Positions 18,101-27,217 of a stretch of 64,000 nucleotides of DNA are shown here, in pieces. The notes under the pieces were generated by a model. It had not been told where the DNA came from, ran no database searches, and saw only the letters and a list, made by a program, of their open reading frames with translations. The DNA comes from Mesorhizobium sp. (lineage in GTDB: Bacteria; Pseudomonadota; Alphaproteobacteria; Rhizobiales; Rhizobiaceae), in NCBI RefSeq assembly GCF_016793485.1, contig NZ_JAEULZ010000016.1, positions 219,837 to 283,836 of the forward strand, given 5' to 3'. Made by a program: the position numbers and the translations under genes. Each line of letters opens with the position of its first letter. Positions within the stretch are counted from its first letter, which is position 1.

Positions 18101-18110
18101 AGGAATCGAC

Positions 18111-19352
18111 GTGCCCCAATCCCGTGTGAAACTTACAGACGCTGCGGTCGAACGTGCCGCTCTGCCGGACGGCAAGACAGAGGCCGTCTTCTGGGATTCA
18201 GACGTGACAGGTTTCGGGCTGCGCCTGCGCGGCGGCGCCAAGACTTTCATTCTGTTCTACAGACCCGCCGGCGCCGGCCGATCGGCGGCAATGAAGCGCG
18301 TCCGCATCGGAACGCCGTCGACGATCAAAACGGCCGAGGCGCGGAAGGTCGCGCTTGGACTACTCGGCAAGGTCGCCGGCGGGGGAGATCCAGCGAAAGA
18401 CCGCGCTGAGCAGAAGCGACGTGACAAGGCCACCGTTTCTGACTTGCTCGACGCTTACGAGAAAGACCTGAAGCGCCGAAAATACGTCGCGTGGACGATG
18501 GTGATGTCGACGCTCCGCAGGCGATTGAAGAAGCATTTCGCGAAGGATATCGCGACGCTCCGCGGTGCGGACTTCGCGGCCATCATCGAAGGACTACACA
18601 ATGACGGTAAACCAGGGGCGGCTGAAGAGTTCCGATCGCGTTGCCGAGCGTTCCTGTCCTTCTGCCAGGTGAAGGCCAAAGTGATCGAGCACAATCCGCT
18701 GTTCGGCTTCCGCCGCCAGCGGGCGACGCGTGCGGATCGGCTTAAGAAGGCCGACCATGGCCGGGCTCTGTCGGACGAAGAGTTGGTGAAAGTCTGGCGC
18801 GCCGCGGATGCCGCTACTGTGTTTGGGCGCTTTGTCCGCTTCCTTATCCTGACAGGCTGCAGACGTGGCGAAGGAGCGCGCGTCACACGTAGCATGATCT
18901 TGAAGGAAGGCGGGACGGCCGTGATCGATTTCCCGGCCGCGTTCGTGAAGCAAGGCCGAGGGCACAAGGTACCGGTAACTGATACGCTTCAAGGGCTGCT
19001 CGATCGCTGCACGGTCGACGCCCGATCGGATCTGCTGTTCCCGTCTGTTCGTACCGGTGGCGAAATGTCCGGCTGGAATAAAATGCGAGCTGGCTTGGTG
19101 AAGGATTCCGGGGTCACGTTCACTTTCCACGACCTCCGTCGAACGTTCCGAACCGGGCTATCGCGGCTCGGCGTCAGTACGGAGATGTCCGAACTGGCGA
19201 TCGGCCATGCTCGAGAAAACCTGATCGAAATCTACGACCGCGACGACGGGTCGGCCCGCATGCGCGCGGCATTCGACTTGTGGTCAAAACACGTCGCGTC
19301 AGAGCTGGCGAAGGCCGAGGCCAAGGACATGACGAGCGGAGTGTTCGCATGA
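18111..19352 (+). CDS. Tyrosine integrase
   Basis: A 413-residue P4-type integrase. An N-terminal arm-binding domain (DUF4102-like, VKLTDAAVERAALPDGKTEAVFWDSDVTGFGLRLR...) is followed by a SAM-like core-binding domain and the catalytic domain. The catalytic residues lie in LTGCRRGE (Arg, near 251), FHDLRRTF (His and Arg, near 340) and IYDRDD (Tyr, near 375). The GTG at 18111 is preceded by GAGGAA. The longer frame from 18078 would run across the arm-type repeats and is rejected. The gene is adjacent to attL and is predicted to integrate and excise the element at tRNA-Gly. Confidence 0.93.
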   Translation: MPQSRVKLTDAAVERAALPDGKTEAVFWDSDVTGFGLRLRGGAKTFILFYRPAGAGRSAAMKRVRIGTPSTIKTAEARKVALGLLGKVAGGGDPAKDRAEQKRRDKATVSDLLDAYEKDLKRRKYVAWTMVMSTLRRRLKKHFAKDIATLRGADFAAIIEGLHNDGKPGAAEEFRSRCRAFLSFCQVKAKVIEHNPLFGFRRQRATRADRLKKADHGRALSDEELVKVWRAADAATVFGRFVRFLILTGCRRGEGARVTRSMILKEGGTAVIDFPAAFVKQGRGHKVPVTDTLQGLLDRCTVDARSDLLFPSVRTGGEMSGWNKMRAGLVKDSGVTFTFHDLRRTFRTGLSRLGVSTEMSELAIGHARENLIEIYDRDDGSARMRAAFDLWSKHVASELAKAEAKDMTSGVFA

Positions 19353-19762
19353 CGGAAGCGAGGCCTCCCGACGGCCATGATGGTTTCGATATCCTGGCGG
19401 CGCTGGCAGTCCGGTGTGGCGTCAGCGTGGACGCTCTCATCACAGACTTGTCCGGGCCCACAGCACTCGCGAAAGTCACGCGCGAGATTTTGGGGCTCCA
19501 GGTATTGGCGCCTGCAGGCAGAGGCCGTCAGGCTGATGAAGAAAGCAACTGGCACATGTTCACCCGTGTCAGAGTTTTTAGGGAAAGCGGTCAGTCGCTC
19601 GACGAGGCCATCAACTCCTATTTGTTGACCCTCGGCGACGACGATCCTGACGGCGTGCGCCATGAGAGCACAAAGCGGCAATACAATCGTCTGAAAAAGA
19701 AGTGGCCGGACAAGCCCCTGGAACTGGCGGACCTGTTTGTCGGCCCGCCGACCGGGACATAA
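19349..19762 (+). CDS. Hypothetical protein coupled to the integrase
   Basis: A 137-residue protein starting at the ATG that overlaps the integrase stop (ATGA), so it is translationally coupled. I recognise no family. The C-terminal half is basic and helical (STKRQYNRLKKKWPDKPLELADLF). Coupling to the integrase suggests a recombination or maintenance role, but this is inference only. Confidence 0.65.
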   Translation: MTEARPPDGHDGFDILAALAVRCGVSVDALITDLSGPTALAKVTREILGLQVLAPAGRGRQADEESNWHMFTRVRVFRESGQSLDEAINSYLLTLGDDDPDGVRHESTKRQYNRLKKKWPDKPLELADLFVGPPTGT

Positions 19763-19817
19763 ATCGCCAGCATTTGTGTCACTGTTACCCCCGGCGATTG
19801 TCCGTCACTGTGTTGCC

Positions 19818-20060
19818 ATGACAACCCAAACGGAGGCCGCAGTGACGCCACGTCGCGGAATACTCATCCCTGATATCGGCGCTCTTCCTGCCGACGCACT
19901 TCTCACCCGCCAACAAATGGTGGCGCTGTCCGGATACTCGGAAGCGGCCTTTAAAAAGTGGGGGCGTCAGCGCCGCGGCCCTGCCTTCGTCGTAGTCGAA
20001 GGACGGCCGCGCTATCGTGCCGCTGACGCCCGCGCCTGGCTCTCAGGTGGCGCGACGTGA
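19818..20060 (+). CDS. AlpA/excisionase-type small HTH protein
   Basis: An 80-residue protein with the layout of a MerR-like HTH_17/AlpA domain: LTRQQMVALSGYSEAAFKKWGRQRRGPAFVVVEGRPRYRAADARAWL, ending in the usual 'Y..ADV.AWL' helix. Such proteins act as excisionases or activators of integrase genes in P4-like elements. The start is ATG 19818; the in-frame upstream part from 19737 is not conserved. The stop overlaps the GTG of the next gene. Confidence 0.8.
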   Translation: MTTQTEAAVTPRRGILIPDIGALPADALLTRQQMVALSGYSEAAFKKWGRQRRGPAFVVVEGRPRYRAADARAWLSGGAT

Positions 20061-20449
20061 CCGCGGCGTCAGCGTCACGGCGGGCACGTCGACGTGAACG
20101 GAGGTCCCAGAGCGTATTGCTCGAAAAGCCGCCTCTATTCCTGGACATTCGCCCTTTGACGCTGGCCGAGCTGGCCGCCGGCGAAGTGTGGACGCCAGAT
20201 CAAATGGTGCTCGAGGCTCGCCGATGTGACGAGGCTGGTAATCGCCTGCCGCCCGAGACTCTGCGCCTCACCCTGCCGCCCGAATTGCGGGCGAACACGT
20301 ACGAGAATGTAGTCGAGGTCGTGCGGCGCTTCCGGCGAATTTCGGAAGAGATCAGGGCTTACGTTGATGGCTTCGCATTGTTTATGCCGAAGGCAGGCGG
20401 GCCGATCGACGGGCTACCTATGTGGGCGGCGCGAACGGTTCCTGGATAG
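20057..20449 (+). CDS. Hypothetical element protein
   Basis: A 130-residue protein beginning at a GTG that overlaps the stop of the AlpA-like gene (GTGA). The N-terminus is strongly basic (RRARRRERRSQS), followed by a soluble acidic region. No family is recognised. It lies between the AlpA-like gene and the replication gene in one apparent early operon. Confidence 0.6.
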   Translation: MTAASASRRARRRERRSQSVLLEKPPLFLDIRPLTLAELAAGEVWTPDQMVLEARRCDEAGNRLPPETLRLTLPPELRANTYENVVEVVRRFRRISEEIRAYVDGFALFMPKAGGPIDGLPMWAARTVPG

Positions 20450-20569
20450 CTATTTGCCCGCGCGGGAGAAATCGCGGGCCAACAATTTCACGACGGACGA
20501 CCAACCAGAGAAACAAAAAGGCCGAGTCGGCGGTAACCGGCTCGGCCCGAATGCAAGGATTTTGGTCGT

Positions 20570-22819
20570 ATGCAATCTACCGAAAAGGCGCAGTCCGCGC
20601 AACCGTTTGGCGACGTCGTCGCCCTATTTCCGAGCAAGGCCAAGCCAACCCCAAAGGCCTCCGATGAGGCCGTCGCATTCTTAAAGGCGCTCGACGCGGA
20701 CGGATGGCACAACCTCGTCGCGCTTGACCCCTCGCGGGATCATGGTGCGCCGGTCGACGCGCGAACGTTCGCACCAGGCCAGTTCGATCATATCGCGAAA
20801 TGGATCGATGATTACGACGGCCGGTTCAACATCTACTTCACGGCCAACGAGCCAAAGGCCGGCGCCCCACATAAGAAGCTCGCGAAGGAAGACATCGGTG
20901 GCATCCGCGCGATTTACGCCGACATAGACCTGCCGTCTGGCGTCGACGCCGATCGCGGGCTCCGCGATCTGCAGAAGCCACTTGCCGCGTTCGAGCTTGG
21001 CGCCGCGCCGCCCACGTTTCGCGTCGACTCCGGTGGCGGTATCCAGCTGTTCTGGCGGCTCGATAAAAAATATGCACCCGGCCAATTTAGAGAATGGGCT
21101 GAAGGTCAGGGCCGCGCACTTGCCACACTCGTCGACGGCGACGCTGTCCAAAACATTGATCGTCTGATGCGTCTGCCGGGCACGCTGAACATTCCCACTC
21201 CAGCGAAGGTTGCCAAGGGTCGAGTGCAGCGCCGCAGCTCGGTGATCGCCAGCCATCCCGACCGGCTCTATTCGAGCGCCTCGCTCTCGTCCGCATTCCC
21301 TCCGATCTCGGCGCCGACCTGCACCACTGACCTCGCAAGCGAAGTCGCCACGGCGGCCGAAGCAATCGACATGGCCGAAGTCGATACGCTTTCGATCTTT
21401 GACGATCTGCCCGACGATTTGCGCGAGCGTTTCGGATCCGCGCTTGCGGAGCGGCCAAAGCTTGCCGCATTGTGGAGCGGTGACGCTTCGGCGCTGCTCG
21501 GAACTGATCGCACAAGCTCTGCATGGCGTGCAGCATTGGCCGCTCATCTGTCGCGCGGCGGCGGTTTCGACGCACAAGATTACGCAAGTCTCGTTTCGGT
21601 GTGGGATCATGCCGACCGAGCAAAGATCGACCATCGACAGCTGGCAAGGGATTGGGCGCGGTTCGGCGCTCCGAACGTCGCGCAGCGCGAAAAGGTCGAA
21701 GGGTATTTCGAGCCTGCCGGCGAAACCGCCGGCGCGACTGGGTCCGTTTTTGGAGGTCCAACGACCGACGACGTGTTTGCAACGCTGACGCTGAGCGATC
21801 TGCTGACAATGCCGGATCCGGTGTTCGTCATCGACCGTCATATTCCGGAGCGCAGTCTAGGATTCCTGTACGGCGAGCCTGGCGCAAAGAAGTCCTTCAT
21901 CGCGCTAGACTGGGCTTTGCATCTCGCCTATGGCCGAGACAATTGGCACGGCGATCCCATCCGCACGAAGTCCGAAGGCCACGTGCTCTATCTGGCGGGC
22001 GAAGGTGCGGCAGGAATGAAGCGGCGGGCGCGTGCTTGGCTGCAGCATCGCGGGATAGATGAGACTGATCCGCATCAGTCCCATTTCCATCTCCTGCCTC
22101 ACTCCGTGAATCTGATGCGCCCGGAAGACGTCTCGAAGTTGGTGCGCACTTTGCGCAAGTCTATCGGTGGTCAGGTTGCGGCAGTGGTCGTCGACACGGT
22201 ATCGCGCTCGATGCCCGGAGCGGATGAAAACCTGCAGAAGGAGATGACCCGCTTCGTCCAGGCCTGCGACCTGATCAAGCAGCAGTTCGGTTGCGTCGTG
22301 CTCGGCGTCCATCACGCCTCCCGCAACGGTGTAATGCGCGGTTCGACTGTGCTGCAGGGCGCCGGCGATTTCGTGTTTCGGCTAGACTGTAAGAAGGGCA
22401 AGCTGGCCGGCCGCCTGCACTGTGAGAAACAAAAGGATGCGCCGGACGGCTGGAGCGACGCATACCAGTTTCAGGTCGTACATCTGGGCGATGGGGCTTC
22501 GTCGCTTGTTCCCGTCCGCTCCGTGAGTGGAGGATCGACGGCGTTCACGCCCGAACTAGAGGCCCAGATCCTAGATACCATCGCCGCTGACTGGGATGCA
22601 GGCAAGCCATGGGCCAAGGCGAAGCAGGCCAAAGCTAGGTGGGCGCCAATACGCGTGCACCGCGAGTTCGGCATTCCGGTCGACGAAGCCACCCGTATCA
22701 TCGATCAGATGGAAGAGTCCGGTGTGATCGAGCTGGCCGTAGTGGATCGGAACAGCAAGCTGGTCGGCTACCGGGTAACCCAGGACGATGATGATTCTGC
22801 GGACGGAGTTTTCTCGTGA
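20570..22819 (+). CDS. Primase-helicase replication protein
   Basis: A 749-residue replication protein with two parts. The N-terminal 250 residues look like a RepB-type archaeo-eukaryotic primase: the acidic motif YADIDLPSG at about residues 116-124, RVDSGGGIQLFWRL, and NIDRLMRLPGTLN. The C-terminal part is a RecA-fold RepA-type helicase (AAA_25), with Walker A GEPGAKKS near residues 435-442 and Walker B AAVVVDTVS. The extreme C-terminus carries a small winged-helix-like region (VDEATRIIDQMEESGVIEL). Plasmid RSF1010 has the same activities on separate proteins; phage satellites often use a fused form. An iteron array starts 60 bases after the stop, so the protein probably drives replication of the excised element. 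Confidence 0.85.
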   Translation: MQSTEKAQSAQPFGDVVALFPSKAKPTPKASDEAVAFLKALDADGWHNLVALDPSRDHGAPVDARTFAPGQFDHIAKWIDDYDGRFNIYFTANEPKAGAPHKKLAKEDIGGIRAIYADIDLPSGVDADRGLRDLQKPLAAFELGAAPPTFRVDSGGGIQLFWRLDKKYAPGQFREWAEGQGRALATLVDGDAVQNIDRLMRLPGTLNIPTPAKVAKGRVQRRSSVIASHPDRLYSSASLSSAFPPISAPTCTTDLASEVATAAEAIDMAEVDTLSIFDDLPDDLRERFGSALAERPKLAALWSGDASALLGTDRTSSAWRAALAAHLSRGGGFDAQDYASLVSVWDHADRAKIDHRQLARDWARFGAPNVAQREKVEGYFEPAGETAGATGSVFGGPTTDDVFATLTLSDLLTMPDPVFVIDRHIPERSLGFLYGEPGAKKSFIALDWALHLAYGRDNWHGDPIRTKSEGHVLYLAGEGAAGMKRRARAWLQHRGIDETDPHQSHFHLLPHSVNLMRPEDVSKLVRTLRKSIGGQVAAVVVDTVSRSMPGADENLQKEMTRFVQACDLIKQQFGCVVLGVHHASRNGVMRGSTVLQGAGDFVFRLDCKKGKLAGRLHCEKQKDAPDGWSDAYQFQVVHLGDGASSLVPVRSVSGGSTAFTPELEAQILDTIAADWDAGKPWAKAKQAKARWAPIRVHREFGIPVDEATRIIDQMEESGVIELAVVDRNSKLVGYRVTQDDDDSADGVFS

Positions 22820-22880
22820 GAGCGGCTGCGACGAATACCGTATGTCAAAATGTAAAAGCCTGTTTCGGTCGGAAATCCGT

Positions 22881-23043
22881 TGCGGAAGTCTATGCGGAAG
22901 TCTGTTTTGCGGAAGTCTGCGGAAATGCGGAAATGCATACCGTAAGCTATTGGAATCATTCGCGAAACAACTTTGCGGAAGTCTATGCGGAAGTCTGCGG
23001 AAGTGGGGTAGCTAAGTCATTGATTTCATTGGATGCGGAAGTC
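22881..23043. repeat. Iteron-like array, candidate replication origin
   Basis: TGCGGAAGTC occurs perfectly at 22881, 22893, 22908, 22974, 22986 and 23034. Near copies start at 22918, 22926 and 22996. The block 'TGCGGAAGTC-TA-TGCGGAAGTC-TG' is present twice. All copies are in the same orientation, with spacings of 8-15 bases inside the two clusters. It lies directly behind the replication gene, as iterons do in many plasmids. The whole gap 22820-23237 is otherwise without a convincing gene. Confidence 0.75.
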
Positions 23044-23237
23044 TCATCGCTCTTACATAGTAGTAGGCGGCGAGCTTCGCCCGCTCCGCTTCGCTTCGCC
23101 GCCCTCACTTACGATGTCGATCACAGTGGTCCCAATTCGTATGTCGAGAACGTCGACCCCATGGGAATGCTTTGCCTTGGCGCAGCTGCGCGCTCCGCAT
23201 GCGATACCTCACGCGCGCCTATCTTTGGAGATGCGCC

Positions 23238-23810
23238 GTGACGCGCCGGGCGGAACATTTGCTTCGATGGACCAAGTCGCCGGAATGGGCCGCGATATCA
23301 TCCGCGCAAGCTCGGGCAAACCTGCGCGAGTTCTCTCTCCGCCCTCGATGCGGCGCCCACTGTCGGACGACGGGACAGCCGTGCCGCAATCCGGTCGTCA
23401 CCGGACGCGATCGCTGCAGGCTGCATGGCGGATCAGTAGGGCGCGGCGACAATTGGCATAAGCCCTCCTGGCCGAACGGGAAAGCGCCGAACGCATCGAC
23501 AAAGCTCAACCGCAAACTGACCGATCTCCAGCGGGCCGCCGATAAGCGCGCTGAGCGTATCGCCGCCATGACGCCCGACGAGCGTGCCGAATACGAACGG
23601 TGGAAACGGGACCATCAACCCACGTCGACCGCAGATCGGAAACGTAAGCGCGCCCTCCGCGATCAGAACGCCTGGGCGCGGGCCTCGGTCGAACGCCACG
23701 CCGACGCGAAACCGAAGACGCCCGAGTTGCTCGAGATCGAGCAGCGGCTGGCGGAACTAAGGGCGGAACTCGAACAACGCCGCGCGTTTGACGAGGGGGT
23801 GTTTGGATGA
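23238..23810 (+). CDS. HGG-motif phage-type protein
   Basis: A 190-residue basic protein. Its core RCGAHCRTTGQPCRNPVVTG...CRLHGGSVG matches the small Cys/His motif (CGA.TR.G.PC..P...G.RC..HGG) of a common phage-associated family of unknown function. A long charged helix follows (KLNRKLTDLQRAADKRAERIAAMT) and then an acidic coiled-coil end. The GTG start at 23238 follows a GGAG at 23227-23230; the longer frame from 23172 is not supported. In phages such genes often lie near terminase genes. Here it is followed 41 bases later by another phage-type gene. Confidence 0.7.
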   Translation: MTRRAEHLLRWTKSPEWAAISSAQARANLREFSLRPRCGAHCRTTGQPCRNPVVTGRDRCRLHGGSVGRGDNWHKPSWPNGKAPNASTKLNRKLTDLQRAADKRAERIAAMTPDERAEYERWKRDHQPTSTADRKRKRALRDQNAWARASVERHADAKPKTPELLEIEQRLAELRAELEQRRAFDEGVFG

Positions 23811-23851
23811 CGTGAAGCCGTCTCAACCACTCGATAAACAGGAGATGCGAC

Positions 23852-24238
23852 GTGGGTAAACCTAGGAATAGTGCCAGCCGAGAGCTGCAGGAAATGGACG
23901 CCGTCGAGCGCGTCACACATCGGATCAGGACAGAAGGAATCGAAGCCGCGCTCGATGCGCTGCTCGGCGTCTGTCGCGATGAAAAGTCGGCGGCGCCGGC
24001 CAGGTCATCGGCAGGCACCGCGATTTTTCGTGCCGCGGGATTCTTCGACGCGAATCGAGAGGACGCGACGAAGAAAGCTCCGAGTGAGATGTCCCCGCAG
24101 GAACTGGCGGCCGCGCTCCAGAAGCTCAAACGTGAGCTTTCTGAGCGGTCGCCGCCCGACGAAGCCGAGGGCGAAGAGGACACCGACCTGGATGGCGAGC
24201 CCGGCGAAGGCGACAAAAAGGGCCAGCTTTTCGACTAA
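23852..24238 (+). CDS. Phage-type protein, possibly terminase-small-subunit-like
   Basis: A 128-residue protein starting at GTG 23852 behind AGGAG. The first 70 residues are helical (GKPRNSASRELQEMDAVERV, then ALLGVCRDEKSAAPARSSAG). The C-terminal third is very acidic (DEAEGEEDTDLDGEPGEGD). The pattern resembles short proteins encoded just before large terminase genes in alphaproteobacterial phages, but no large terminase follows. The functional call is weak. Confidence 0.5.
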   Translation: MGKPRNSASRELQEMDAVERVTHRIRTEGIEAALDALLGVCRDEKSAAPARSSAGTAIFRAAGFFDANREDATKKAPSEMSPQELAAALQKLKRELSERSPPDEAEGEEDTDLDGEPGEGDKKGQLFD

Positions 24239-24323
24239 TCGTTGCGCGCCGCGCGCGGTTCGTGCGCGGCGTCACCGAATTTGGGAACCGACCTAACGCT
24301 TCTGAAGTTGTTGGCCGCAGTGA

Positions 24324-25079
<756 letters not shown>

Positions 25080-25094
25080 CTGCCGTCTCCCAAT

Positions 25095-25159
25095 CTGCCA
25101 ATAGCATCTAGAAGCCAGATATAAACCCTGCCAAAAATAGAAGTCAACCCTATTGGCAG
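25095..25159. repeat. Inverted repeat at the recombinase promoter, candidate res site
   Basis: CTGCCAATAG (25095-25104) and CTATTGGCAG (25150-25159) are a perfect 10-bp inverted pair, 45 bases apart. A third related copy, CTGCCAAAAATAG, lies at 25128-25140. The array sits just upstream of the recombinase start, the usual place for a res site or operator. Confidence 0.55.
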
Positions 25160-25330
25160 CATATTTCGACGGGAAACCTGACAAGTGTTCGAAGCTGCCA
25201 GAACCATGCCCTAAAGGCAGGCCCACTCGAAGCCGGATAGAAGACGGTTCAAGGCCGCGGTGCTGGACAGACAAAAGGCGTTGCCGCCCAGGCCATGAAC
25301 GCGGGAGGCACGGAAGCCGACCGCCTCATA

Positions 25331-25639
25331 TCATTTGGATTGACGACGGGCTTCTCGCGCTGCTCTCTTTTCAGCGGCGCGGGCGTCCCATTCCGCTTTC
25401 CAGCGAGCGCTTTCGGCCTTTTCCTCGGCCTCGGCTGCTCGGAATTCTTCGACGTCTTTTCGATCGTACCGAGGCGGTCCCATCTTGTAGTAGGTGATTC
25501 TGCCCGTCGCCCGCAGGTACTCTAGGCGGCGGCGTGTGATACCCAGCAAATCCGCGGCCTCTTGTTCCGACATGAAATCGTAATCCCACGTCCCGCCGGT
25601 TGCGGTTGTCTCGGGGTCATCGTTTAGCCGATCGCCCAT
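25331..25639 (-). CDS. Helix-turn-helix protein, MerR/excisionase type
   Basis: A 102-residue protein. The HTH region EQEAADLLGITRRRLEYLRATGRITYYKMGPPRYDRKDVEEF is an excisionase-type winged helix, followed by a highly charged coiled tail (AEEKAESARWKAEWDARAAEKRAAREARRQSK). The ATG at 25639 has GGGGAG close by; a TTG 15 bases upstream is possible. Likely a small DNA-binding regulator of the element, perhaps tied to the recombinase upstream of which it is encoded. Confidence 0.7.
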   Translation of the reverse strand: MGDRLNDDPETTATGGTWDYDFMSEQEAADLLGITRRRLEYLRATGRITYYKMGPPRYDRKDVEEFRAAEAEEKAESARWKAEWDARAAEKRAAREARRQSK

Positions 25640-25985
25640 TAACTCCCCATTCAATTTTTGACCGCCAGTAATACGCCACAGCTATATTAATAATAGACGA
25701 TCTGTTTCGCGTAATTGTCAGTTTTGTCAGTTGACACGACTGACTAGATGCCATGCTTATAAAGTATACGGCAAAATAACACTTGACAATATTCTTGTGC
25801 GCGCCCCTAATCGTCGCAGCACGAAAAGCCGTAGTACGCTCTTCGCTGAGCGGTTTCGCAAATCAGTCCGGGGTCCGGTTGCGCATGTCCAAGGGGCAAC
25901 CCCAAAGGCAATCGGAGCTAATGTACCCTTGGCTTTTCGGCCCCGGCGCTGGCGCCGTTCGAAAGCGGCAGGAGGTACAAAAAAG
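25640..25985. other. AT-rich intergenic region with possible promoter
   Basis: This 346-base gap separates a divergent pair of genes and is richer in A+T than its surroundings around 25680-25800. A plausible sigma-70 promoter is TTGACA at 25783-25788, a 17-base spacer, then CCTAAT at 25806-25811, reading toward the gene at 25986. A frame open from 25731 crosses the region but lacks a start site of its own. Confidence 0.3.
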
Positions 25986-26345
25986 ATGGGCTTAGAGGTA
26001 GATTTAGATGACGCGTTGCGATCGTGGACTTTTCGATCGGGGCTGAAACCCCACTATGAAGACGAGCCGGTTATGCTGACCGCGTATGAATCAGGCTTTC
26101 CTGGGTACACAGAGGTGTCTGCCTTGGTCCCGGAGCACTTCGCTGTCGAAGGGCTGAGGGCATCGGTGTTTAATGACCGCGATAGTCTCAACCATAGCCG
26201 CAACGGTGCATGGTCAGGATTTACAATTGATTGGTCAACGGAGGGGCCTCGTAAGGTCGGAGTGGCGTGCCGCGTCCCTACAGAGTACGCGCCAGCGGTG
26301 TTTGAACGTTGGAGACGCATTCTCCAGCTGCCGGACCTAAAGTAG
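25986..26345 (+). CDS. Hypothetical element protein
   Basis: A 119-residue soluble, acidic protein with no recognised family. The start is set at ATG 25986, behind an excellent CAGGAGGT ribosome site nine bases upstream; the longer in-frame stretch from 25731 lacks one. It stands alone between two gene-poor gaps, which suggests an accessory (moron-type) gene with its own promoter. No function is claimed. Confidence 0.6.
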   Translation: MGLEVDLDDALRSWTFRSGLKPHYEDEPVMLTAYESGFPGYTEVSALVPEHFAVEGLRASVFNDRDSLNHSRNGAWSGFTIDWSTEGPRKVGVACRVPTEYAPAVFERWRRILQLPDLK

Positions 26346-26723
26346 CGAACCTGGCGTGGGCGGGGGCTTGGCCTTCATGGCCGGGCCCACCCCTGCCAAT
26401 ACCCCTTTCACACCGCCAAAACCCTCGTCGGCGCCAGCAGAAATTTCCGACGCGCTGGAACTTTTGAACATCCGTTCCGCACGCCACGGGAACGCCTCTG
26501 CCTCACGACTCCGGCCCGAGACGACGGCACTTCGTCGGCAGCGGCGAAACTTATAGGGGCTTGCACCACACCTTCGGATGTAATATTGTAACACTCTCTC
26601 TCGCCGGTAAATTTTGCGGAACTCGGGCGGCCGCTCTCGCGTCGGAAATTCCGACAGACTGCAATCGAAACCCTCATCACAGCAGCCGAGCTGCGCCGGG
26701 TTTCCTGCTGAGAGCGCCCCCTA
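26346..26723. other. Gene-poor stretch before the late block
   Basis: No convincing gene is seen in this 378-base stretch. An open frame from 26561 belongs to the reading frame of the 506-residue protein but starts far before its ribosome site. It probably holds the promoter of the following late-type operon. Confidence 0.4.
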
Positions 26724-27206
26724 ATGCAGCTTGCCCCCGTCATCCTTTCCAATCAAGAACTCGCCCGCGAACGCCTCGCTTGCGCCGCCCGCATGTTGCA
26801 GCCGGCCGAAGACGTGAGCGTCACGCACGCGACCGCGCTCGCGATCCAGCATCTGCTCGATGCTGCCTACATCACCAAAGGGAACATCGCCGCCGTAGCA
26901 CCGGAAGAGTCCCGCCAGGTTTCTGCGTTGCTGACCGCCGCTACGCCGCGCCTCGCCGCCGAACTCGAAGGCAAAATGGCCCCGGAAGTGGTCTATTTTC
27001 GAATGGGTACCGCCAAAGGCCTTCTCGCCGACGGCCACGACGAATTCTGGCCGGATCGCATCGACTACGCCGGCATGATGGCCGGCGATCTGGCGAGCAT
27101 CCACCATTCAGAAGCGATTGCAGCGCGCGGCTTTCCGATGCTGCGCGCAATCCGCATCAACCTGGCGACTGCGCAGAAGCGCGATCCCGACCAGCCGTTG
27201 CACTGA
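26724..27206 (+). CDS. Hypothetical protein, first gene of the late block
   Basis: A 160-residue, mainly helical soluble protein without a recognised family (start MQLAPVILSNQELARERLAC, later YFRMGTAKGLLADGHDEFWPD). It is followed 11 bases later by the 506-residue protein and so belongs to the block with the two large phage-type proteins. It could be a small virion or assembly protein; this is inference from position. Confidence 0.55.
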   Translation: MQLAPVILSNQELARERLACAARMLQPAEDVSVTHATALAIQHLLDAAYITKGNIAAVAPEESRQVSALLTAATPRLAAELEGKMAPEVVYFRMGTAKGLLADGHDEFWPDRIDYAGMMAGDLASIHHSEAIAARGFPMLRAIRINLATAQKRDPDQPLH

Positions 27207-27217
27207 GGTCAACCCCG

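Noticed and set aside
22788-23241. Short frames running through the TGCGGAAGTC repeats
   Set aside because: The translations are just the repeat read in different frames, with no ribosome site; the DNA is better explained as iterons.
25731-25985. N-terminal extension of the 119-residue protein
   Set aside because: Composition is unlike the rest and a strong CAGGAGGT site marks ATG 25986.
26561-27217. N-terminal extension of the 506-residue protein
   Set aside because: It overlaps the 160-residue gene completely, and a good ribosome site precedes ATG 27218.
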